From Onchocerca lupi (Eukaryota > Nematoda > Chromadorea > Rhabditida > Onchocercidae): 64,000 nt of DNA. The notes beneath the pieces are model-generated. The model made no database searches. It was not told where the DNA came from and saw nothing but the letters and a program-made list of their open reading frames with translations. The DNA is taken from NCBI GenBank assembly GCA_028564675.1, contig JAOVVO010000194.1:54758-118757 (forward strand). The letters run 5' to 3'. Below are positions 11,989 through 20,301 of this stretch, piece by piece. Within the stretch, counting starts at the first letter, position 1, and each line of letters begins with the position of its first letter. Made by a program: the position numbers and the translations under genes.

Positions 11989-13244
11989 TGAAATTTTCGA
12001 GAAACTTCGTAATACCAACTGTATAATTCAATCATTTTGTCGTCTTGAATTGCTGTCTTAATGTGCAATCAATAATTCAGATATTGTGGTCCAGTTCACG
12101 CGCCAATAAAGACGCGCTCTCATGTGCTAATAATGGCGCCTTCTTGTAGATTAAACTCTATTCATTGTCCTCTCTCTATAAATAAGAGCAGTCCTGAGTA
12201 TAGGATCATTTTTAAGGGTTGTCATCACAATAACGGTTTAATAGGTGATTGTTTTGATCCCTCTTCCTTTTAGGTTCTGGTATCATCATTAGAATTATTT
12301 TGTTGATATAGAGTTTGATCTACAAGAAGGCGCCATTATTAGCACATGAGAGCGCGCTTTTATTGGCGCGTGAACTAGACCACGATATTTGAATTATTGA
12401 TTGCACATTAAAACAACAATTCAAAATGACAAAATGATTGAATTATACAATTGGTATTACGAAGTTTCTCGAAATTTCCAACACCCACTTCAACCGTTTC
12501 TAGTTTAGTTTCTGTTTCTAGTCTAATCGTGTTCAATTATGTAATTCCAGATAAGTAATGCGAAACCTTTACTATATGCAACACTGATATCTTATTCGTT
12601 GTGGTGTTATCAAAGTTTCGTTTTAAACAGTTTAATAACTCAAGTCTGAAGTTTTTTCACAAGCAAATTTCTCGACAATTACACCGTTGCTGCTGCACCA
12701 AATTCAAGTTTAAGATTCGTTCGTGCTACAAATTAACTTTCCCGAGAAATTTTTGGTGCCACGAGCCGGAATCGAACCAAGCGACCTTTACAAAGTTGAT
12801 TTGTAGCACGAACGAGTCTTAAACTTGATGTCTATGACGAAACTTCAGACTTGAGTAATTAAACTGTTTATAACGAAACTTTGATAACACAATAACAAAT
12901 AAGACCATTACAATATCAGTCATATCAACAAGACGATTCTAATGATGATATTAGAACCCAAAAGGAAGAGGGACTAAAACAATCACGACTTATTAAACCG
13001 CCCTTGTGATAATAATTCTTAAAAATGATCCTATACTCAGGACTACCCTTATTTATAAAGAGAGGATGATGAATAGAGTTTGATCTACAAGAAGGCGCCA
13101 TTATTAGCACATGAGAGCGCGCATTATTGGCGCGTGAACTAGACCACAATATTTGAATTATTGATTGCACATTAAAACAACAATTTAAAACGACAAAATG
13201 ATTGAATTATACAATTGGTGTCACGAAGTTTCCCGGAATTTCCG
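11989..13244. mobile_element. Nested foldback transposable element inside the zinc-finger pseudogene
   Basis: The outer inverted arms are about 320 bases (11989-12308 against 12922-13244). The ends read TCGAGAAACTTCGTAATACC on the left and the inverse GGTGTCACGAAGTTTCCC on the right. The flanks AGTGCGTGT (11980-11988) and AGTGCGGTGT (13246-13255) look like a 9-10 base target-site duplication with one indel. Inside there is a second inverted copy of the left arm (12309-12584 pairs with 11884-12160, loop 12161-12308). This copy extends past the element end into host zinc-finger sequence, so host DNA was copied in. A further foldback fills 12582-12921. No transposase gene is present, so the element is non-autonomous. 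Long arms plus a 9-base duplication suggest a Mutator-like or Foldback-type element; this assignment is inference. Confidence 0.72.
12582..12921. repeat. Inner palindromic element with a tRNA 3'-end sequence
   Basis: The arms GTGTTATCAAAGTTTCG.. (from 12604) and ..CGAAACTTTGATAACAC (to 12890) pair almost perfectly. Pairing resumes in AAGTTTAAGATTCGTTCGTG against CACGAACGAGTCTTAAACTT. The centre carries TGGTGCCACGAGCCGG plus AATCGAACC at 12754-12778. Its complement is a tRNA-like T-arm (GGTTCGATTCCGGC), the 3' acceptor strand TCGTGGCA and a terminal CCA. The T-stem pairs poorly, and no 5' half of a tRNA is found. Confidence 0.65.
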
Positions 13245-13744
13245 ACAGTGCGGTGTATGCGATAAAGAATGCAATGATCTCGGCAAGCTGAAGCAACACA
13301 ATCAGATGTATGCAAAAGAGGAGCTCTTCAAGTTAGATGTATGCAAAAGAGAAACTATTCAACCAAATGCATGCAAAAAGGGAAACCATGTTTTTTTTGT
13401 TCAGTGTTTGTGCCGAAAAATTCAGTCAACGTAGCAATCTGGAAAAGTATAGTCGGACACACAAACGCGAAAAAATGTCAAGTGTAATGTCTGTGATAAA
13501 AGAATTCAGGCAACATGTTAGCTGGTTTAAACATGAAAAAGGAAAATTCACATGAGCATGAAATGAAAATTTACTGAAAGATTAGCGACTATGCTAGCTG
13601 ATGATATTTACCAGCACAGCTATGTTAATAAAGAAATTTCATTCAAAGGACCATGAACATTGTTTTATTTTCTATGCTTTATTGATTAAGTCTTAGTTGA
13701 CTGCCAGAAATTATTGATGAAAATTGAATGAAAAATTTTGAGTT

Positions 13745-14275
13745 GCAATTGGATAAGATTTTATATTTCATCCATTTCATTACTCAAATTTTCGTATGTT
13801 ATTGTAATCTGCTGTGATAGTACTCTATTCATCATTACATCTACATATCGATCATTGTAGTTTTCATCTGCAATCCGGAAAGAAGATTGAACATTTAGAA
13901 ATTTTATTGTATCTGAATTTTTTATTTTGCTTCTAATTAGTATTAGAAGTTCGCTTAGGCAACGAAGCAAATCCATACAGTATTGGAAAAAAATGTAATA
14001 ATTGAATAAATTGGATGGGAAGATTATTAAGAATAATCGAATTTCAAATGCAAAAAAAAAAGTCAAGTTTATTCAGACTATCAAAATTAAGTTTATTCAA
14101 ATTTGTTGACTTTTTCCTATGAAATTTTTTCAAATATAAGTAAAAAAATGAAGTAATAAATCTGCACAACAATATATCATAATGGATGACATAAATATTG
14201 AAGAAATTCGATGCAGCATGCAAATTCATTCATATATTGTATTGAATGACAATTATCCGAAAAAGCAAACTATTG
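13745..14275. other. Spacer downstream of the zinc-finger pseudogene
   Basis: A+T-rich. Two minus-strand ORFs (13761-14066, 101 codons; 14044-14229) have no recognisable domain, and their composition matches the surrounding noncoding DNA. I see nothing else in it. Confidence 0.4.
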
Positions 14276-14279
14276 TGTA

Positions 14280-14910
14280 TGGGAAAAATCCGAAAGAAAT
14301 AATCAATGCAAACAAAGAGTGTTAAAAGTCAAGGAGCGCTTAATTTCAAATGTATCAACAGGCCGATAAACAGAAGGATAAACATGTTTCCCGCCAAAAC
14401 GATTCCGATTAACTGATAAACAAAATGAGGTCGACCAATCATGAGGCGATACATTGGAGATCAAGAGAGGTGAAGGAGCCTCGAAAAGTTTTTTTAGGAA
14501 TATTGCATCTTGAGCATGTTTGCCGCCAAAATGTTCCGATTAATTGGTAAACAAAATGAGGTCGACCAATCATAAGGCGACACATTGGAGATCAGGAGAG
14601 GAGGAGCCTCGGAAGGATTTAAAAAGTTCGGATTTTGGAGCAGAAACACTGTGATTCCACAAGTTGGTTAGCGAGCACCAGTGTTCCCTACAACAGTATT
14701 CTATAACGACCCTAGGAAAGTTGATTCGAATTTACACAATAATTAACAGTCAAGGAGCAGTATTCATTACTGCAAGCGACTAAGGAAAGAGTACCTAATG
14801 ATAATCCATTTGGATATTTTCGAATAGTTGTTTGTTCATAACTGTTCCATCCTTTGATAAGTTCTCTTTGCTAACAGGAACTGTCGAAACTTATTTTCAT
14901 GACATTGTGA
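14280..14910 (+). repeat. Block R, copy 2, with an internal tandem duplication
   Basis: Second copy of the block at 4190-4720. It contains TTTCCCGCCAAAA at 14387-14399. A segment of about 90 bases is repeated inside it, 14391-14482 and 14521-14610: CGCCAAAA, TTCCGATTAA, ATGAGGTCGACCAATCAT, CATTGGAGATCA, GGAGCCTCG. The order of landmarks and the orientation are the same as in copy 1. No ORF is conserved between the copies, so this is duplicated noncoding, possibly regulatory, DNA. Confidence 0.6.
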
Positions 14911-14914
14911 GCAA

Positions 14915-16190
14915 ATATCAAACGATCATTCCAAAAAATTATTTGTTTGCCATTTGAATCCAATACTTTGCAAATATTTTACTTGTTATACAGTAATATG
15001 TTGCTTTAAATTGCTATATATTTTACAAAATTTTCCGCATTTACGGAGATCTTTGCAGCTAAAAAAAAAATGGGAAAAAATTGTTGTTTAAAGTTTAAGA
15101 CGAATAAATCAATGACTGAGAAGGAAGAAAGAAGCTTTTCTTTATTCTTACAATTAATGGATGAAATCAAAGTAGAAGAGACAATGTGGATTATATTAAT
15201 CCCAGATAAATGAAGAAATGAGCTAAACTGCTAATTTGTATAATAATTAATTAATTAGAAACGATAAGTAATGCACATTTTTATAGAAAATACATACAAT
15301 ATCGTATTATTATGATAGTAATAAGGTAATCTGTCTTTCAGATATTATCTACGACAAATAGATGAAAAAAAAATTCCATAACATTAAAAAGACAAAAGAA
15401 CACACTAATATTTTTTCTTACACAGAATTTTTCAGCTAAAAATATTACAATATTTGTTATCAACGATATTTTTGACATGATTTTATAACATAGGCAGAAT
15501 ACTCTTTACTAAAACTTTCTTTCAGACAATTCTAAACTTTACTAAAACTTTTTTCTTTTACTAAAATTTCTTTCGCTTCTTTTTTAAAGCACTTCTAACT
15601 TAAAGTTTTGCATCATTAAAATATTGCATTTATGCATTCTCATCAAACTTGTTACCATTTTTTATCAATATAAACTAATTTTAAAGGCAAATTCTATAAT
15701 TATCCTGATTCTATGAAATTTTCGCTTATCTTTAAATCCTGATTACATCTTGTTAAACATATTCTACAACTATTTTTTTATAATGGAATATAGTCCAATA
15801 AAGCTATCTATATTATTCTAACTTTAAAAAATTAATAATTATTCGCATAAAACCATAAAATTAAAATTCTGGAGGAACAAATCTGCAAAGCGATCTTAAT
15901 AGGTTGAGCTGTCTCCCTATTATCATGCATATGCTATTCATCACTATCAAGTTCGATAAGCTGTTTTCAAAGCTGTCGAAGAGCGAAAGCTTCTCTTCAT
16001 TGGCACATATCTCTCTGTATGTAATTTACTGAGGAAAATATCAGGTGGAATACTTTTTCTACTCGTAAAATGTTTAATCTGTCATTTCATCTCTATCTTC
16101 ATTGGAATATTTTGCTTCACCTTATTTTCCTAACTTTCTTCCTCTTTACAACTTGTTTCTTCTTCACAGCTTGTGTGATATTCTCCTCTC
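14915..16190. other. Noncoding spacer
   Basis: A+T-rich. T-runs and CTTTACTAAAACTTTCTTT-type near-repeats occur at about 15505-15585. No gene is recognised. The plus-strand ORF at 16070-16255 is a hydrophobic shadow of the minus-strand frame next to it. Confidence 0.4.
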
Positions 16191-16195
16191 TTCTC

Positions 16196-16465
16196 TTATT
16201 GACGATTAGTCGCTGCTCGAATGAACTCATCGATCCTATTTTGCAGAGTAAATAATGATGTTTCGATGGAAAACGAAGGAATACTAAGCCAAAAATCATC
16301 TCCATCAGATGCATCATTTTCAAACTTTACCCTCATTATTTTTTCTTCCCATTTCTCTTGCTGATTTATTACCTTTCTCATCTTTCGAATAATCTGTGAA
16401 GGTTTCATAAAAAAAAAAGTTTGCAAAAGTTTTGCAAATTTGTCCGATGATTCAATGGTTTCCTT
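16196..16465 (-). CDS. Possible terminal exon of an unrecognised minus-strand gene
   Basis: The minus strand is open from about 16465 down to a TAA at 16196. It encodes ESSDKFAKLLQ, a short FFF run, a lysine/arginine-rich helix (IIRKMRKVINQQEKWEEK) and an acidic patch (ENDASDGDDFW). The end is SIETSLFTLQNRIDEFIRAA. The mixed, amphipathic composition differs from the low-complexity ORFs nearby and looks like real protein. CCTTCACAG within the frame could be the acceptor, giving a start at about 16403. No ATG-led complete gene is found. Another open minus stretch at about 17038-17145 (VSREAKVLQQAIKNHIYEF..) could be an upstream exon. I do not recognise the family; it could also be a chance ORF. 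Confidence 0.33.
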   Translation of the reverse strand, partial: KETIESSDKFAKLLQTFFFMKPSQIIRKMRKVINQQEKWEEKIMRVKFENDASDGDDFWLSIPSFSIETSLFTLQNRIDEFIRAATNRQ

Positions 16466-16469
16466 TTTT

Positions 16470-18060
16470 TTTTAATTTTGCATATGTCATTTAAATTTAC
16501 AAAATGTTGACATCATTTTTGCCATAAAAACATATTTTCAAAATTTCTCGTGAATTAAAGAAAAACCTCATTCATATCTACTGATAACAACATCTTTCCA
16601 TGTTAATTGCCACAAACAAAAATAGATGTAAATTTACATGTAACAGTAATTTTATGTATTATAAGATTTGAATTGTAAAGAAAGTTGATTACCTTTCAAA
16701 TTATTTCATTCATCCATTCGATATTAACATTTATCTATATATGTATGTGTTCAATCTGTCTAACTTTTCTTACCCCTTATCGCTATTGATAAGATCATCT
16801 TATCGAGTAGCAAAATGATTTTTACCTTTTTATTACATTTATCAAACACTGATAAGACTACTTTTAATTCAATGACTCGTTATTTCATATGATGGTATTA
16901 TAGTCTGTTTTATGGATTTCTAAAATATTATTAATGCATGCAAATCTGATTAGTTTCAATGCATATTTAATTAACATAAATAGCATATATGCATGAAAAA
17001 TTCCGAATTATCGTTTGTACATAAACAAACCTACACATCATGCATGCAAGTAGCAAATTATTTCGAAAATTTTGTCCGTTAAATTCATAAATATGATTTT
17101 TAATCGCTTGTTGTAATACTTTAGCTTCTCTCGAGACAAGGAATAGTTTAATGGTACATACCACACGCAAACAAAAGATATGATATCATCCGCTTTTTTA
17201 TCATAATCAAGAAGCAGATGGTATGATATCATGATCAGGATGGCATCATTTTGATTTTTATCAATTTTCCGTTTACTAAAAAAAAAGCTCGTTTAGGTAT
17301 GGCTGATCATAAATAGCTTTTTTTTTTCTCTTTCCCGCATTCTCGAGAATATTTGCTGTTTCAAAAATGTCACTGATCATTTTTCTTTCCTAAATAAACA
17401 TGCACCAATGTTGTATATATAAACATACAGGAGACGATATTATCGAATCGAATTCCTTTTAACCTTTTAGATGAAAATTTGAAATGTTTTTCAGGAACAA
17501 GAAGAAAGATGAAAAAGAAATCATCTAAAAATTAAAGAATTTGTTTTTAAATAAACATTGTAAATTAGACATTATTTTTCTTTAACATATCGTTAAATAA
17601 CACCTGCAATGTCAATAACAAAAGCAGCTGTGCTGCTTGCTTCAATCGTCAATAAGTTTTGAAAGTTTCGAGAAACATATCTTTGATCGAGTGAAAATTT
17701 AAAATGAAAAAAAAGCATTGAACGCTATCATTTTATAAATCAAGCAACAATTCTTCCTCTTTCTGTTTCATTCATGCGAAAGTTTCGAGAATGATGATAT
17801 TCAAGCGTCATCATATCATATTGTCTAATGATATTCCATTGAGAGGATATAGTTAAGTTTTAACATTTTGTTTTTTTGATTCACAACTACTGCTCAAACT
17901 ATGAATATCATTTATCAATTTTTTAGCCAAATTTGCAAAAATTGCCTTTTTGATGCGTTTTTTTTTTTTTTTTTTGATGCTGAAATGAGATTTGATTAAT
18001 CATATATGTGTCTAAATGTCGAATGTTAAATGAAAATTTGACTAATCATTTGATCAAAAT
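16470..18060. other. Mostly noncoding stretch
   Basis: Apart from a possible exon-like minus ORF (about 17038-17145), I see only A+T-rich DNA, short T/A runs and repeated GATATCAT strings (17180-17232). Confidence 0.35.
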
Positions 18061-18067
18061 TTGATCA

Positions 18068-18421
18068 ATGGAATTAAGTTATGAGGTTTATTTTGAATGT
18101 TTAAACCCAAATATTAGTAAGAAAATTATTCTATGGCATTGCAATAAAATGACAAAACATTTTAAATACGATGAAGCGAGAAAACGAAAAAACAAGATTA
18201 GAGGAGTACAAAGAGATGATAAAAGTTTTTATCATCGTATAATACCCGGAAAATTGGAGATCTTTCGCTTTTTGTTACTATCTTACCTTTTCTCTATCAT
18301 GATAATTCTCTCATTTTTAATTTCTCTTTCTCTAAAAATCAGGAAATTCTCAGATGATGAATGCAATATGCAATGGGGAGATGAAATAACTGGGAGAACT
18401 TTTGAAAAGCAATCAATGTGA
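18068..18421 (+). CDS. Hypothetical single-exon ORF, 117 aa, with one membrane segment
   Basis: This ATG-led ORF is longer than most chance ORFs here. It has a basic first half (KRKNKIRG), one hydrophobic stretch (FLLLSYLFSIMIILSFLISL, about residues 68-87) and a polar tail with DDECNMQWGDE. No domain is recognised. No splice acceptor or poly(A) signal was assigned. It could be a small membrane protein or a chance frame in A+T-rich DNA. Confidence 0.22.
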   Translation: MELSYEVYFECLNPNISKKIILWHCNKMTKHFKYDEARKRKNKIRGVQRDDKSFYHRIIPGKLEIFRFLLLSYLFSIMIILSFLISLSLKIRKFSDDECNMQWGDEITGRTFEKQSM

Positions 18422-18429
18422 TTGTTTAC

Positions 18430-18649
18430 ATCCTTTCATTTTGTTCAAAGTGCTTCGCTTCCTCGTCTATTTTTGCCGGCGTTTGCTCAAAATTTCATCA
18501 ATCCAAGACAAGAACAACAATGACGAATGTTCACGTCATTCGTGATCTGTGATCACTGAAAGTTTGTGTGAAGTACATTTGGATGATGTGTTGTGATTAA
18601 AAAAACCTGGAATTGAAAGAAATAATCACATTGGTGTTTACATTTCCTT

Positions 18650-18691
<42 letters not shown>

Positions 18692-20290
18692 TACTTTTTT
18701 GCCGAATTCTCTCTTCCAGTGATTTATATTATAACATCAGCGAAATCTTTTGGAACAAAAATCTCGGCTAATCGATAGGATATAATTTGTTTTGATTTAT
18801 TTGGGAAATAATCACTGATGTTTTGTCGTAAATTTTTTCAAAGAAATTATGTAAGATTGAATTATGAGAGCCGTATGCGCATTAATAATTTAATAATTAT
18901 TTTCTTATTTATTAATAACCTTTCCATACAATCCTACATAGTGCAATCAAAGTGTAAATTTATGAATATTTCATATTACATTCTGCTTCAAATTACCGTA
19001 AAAATTAATTATATTACAAAAAACTAATTATTAAAATACGATTGACATACATATAATATGCATGCATGCATGCATGCATGCATGTCCGTTCATTTTTATC
19101 AGAGCGATATATCGTGATAAATAAATATGGCTATTCAGTATCGATCGAAAGTGCAAAGTGCAAAACATATATATAGAGGAGTGTGTAAGCGGGTAAAACG
19201 ATTTGGTTTAGTTATTGTTTCCTTCTCAGTGTAACTTTAATTGTCACTGATGGACGGAAGATTACAGTATGAAATTGTTTCCATTTTGTACAAATACCGT
19301 AGTTCAGAGAAAGGGGAAGGGAATAGAGTTGTAAAGATTTTGTTTTTCGGTAAGAATAGTTTTCCTAATTTAAAAACAATGAAGTCATTTATTGAATATA
19401 ATTTAAGTTTTGTATTTTAGAAGATTTTTGAAAAGAATGAATTATTTGAAATTAAAATTTTTAAAAGAAAAAAATTTACTAGAAAAAAAAAGATTAGTTG
19501 AAATTTTGTGCAATTTTTATCAATTAGTTAATTTCTTATACGATATTTCTTCGATACAAATTATCAGTATGTAATGTATATATTCAAACAGATCCATAGA
19601 TTAGTTTAGATTATTCGGATATATTCCGGAAGAGATCGATATGATTTGTTGATTTGCTATTTAATTTGATTATTGGTTGATTTTGGTTTGTGGTGTACAA
19701 ATGGGAAGAAGATAAAAAAGGGATGCTGAAAACAGCGTAAATTCTGAAAATTGAGATAGAACAGGTGGATGAGTGAATTTATATCTTTATTTTATCCCTA
19801 AATTAAATCAAAACTTTTTTTGTATTGTTAAAATTTGAAATTAGAAAAGACAAATAAATTTATTATTTTTTCGCTCTGTAGAAATTGATATACTACATAA
19901 GATATATTACGTATAGGAAGATAATATTAAATTGCATCGTTGTGGATAGATTGGATGACCTTTTAGACTGAATATTATTGGGGGTCAACGTTGAAGACAT
20001 GCATCAATCATTTTATTATCAGGAAAAAGGATATTACAATTAAATTTTTAAAGTTAATTTGTTTTATTGGAAAAAATAAAAGGTTTTTTATCTTAATTAG
20101 ATCATCGAACAATTTGATAGATGATGCATAGATGGATGAGAAATTTGTGACGTTTTCTGATATATGTTCTTTTTTTTCTAAATAAGATAGAAATTTTTTT
20201 CTTAAAATGAAATTTTTTCACTTTCAAAATCGAAAAAAAAAATTGCGTTACTTATTTTTAGATATTGTTCTTATAAAAGTACATTTTTTT
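18430..20290. promoter_or_regulatory. Upstream region of the PEPCK gene
   Basis: No gene is seen. It contains a T40 run (18651-18690), an (ATGC)n microsatellite (about 19060-19084) and a palindromic cluster with two GATA-factor sites: TTATCA at 19096-19101 and TGATAA at 19115-19120, around CGATATATCG. A TATATATAGAGGAG box lies at about 19167-19180. GATA sites drive intestinal genes in nematodes, and PEPCK is a plausible intestinal gene; a promoter here is inference. Confidence 0.35.
19060..19084. repeat. (ATGC)n microsatellite
   Basis: About six GCAT units, upstream of PEPCK. The unit is self-complementary. Confidence 0.8.
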
Positions 20291-20294
20291 TACA
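20284..20294 (+). promoter_or_regulatory. Candidate spliced-leader acceptor of the PEPCK mRNA
   Basis: TTTTTTTACAG ends seven bases before the PEPCK ATG at 20302, and no donor lies close upstream. This is the usual layout for nematode spliced-leader addition. A cis-spliced 5'-UTR exon further upstream is the alternative. Confidence 0.55.
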
Positions 20295-20301
20295 GAAAAA
20301 C

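Larger units (their letters stand above)
10190..13740 (+). pseudogene. Broken second copy of the zinc-finger gene (unit B)
   Basis: This is a duplicate of 4870-8080. The signal-peptide exon is still readable at 11152 (MLLPYYFIAGILSSC..), but the GTAAGT donor is gone. The linker and first finger are at 11725-11922 (LFKCVAYSKYFALLV, then stop), with the second Cys of the finger lost. A foldback element interrupts the finger array at about 11989-13244. Beyond it the array resumes as CGVCDKECNDLGKLKQH, then frameshifted pieces (CAEKFSQRSNLEKY, SVIKEFRQH) to about 13555. The 3' flank matches the one after the intact gene (TTGATGAAAATTGAA at 13709 and 8044). Stops, frameshifts and lost metal ligands make it a pseudogene; an alternative short product cannot be excluded. 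Confidence 0.8.

Noticed and set aside
12601..12822. 73-codon plus ORF
   Set aside because: It lies fully inside the arms and tRNA-like centre of the inner foldback element and has no protein features.
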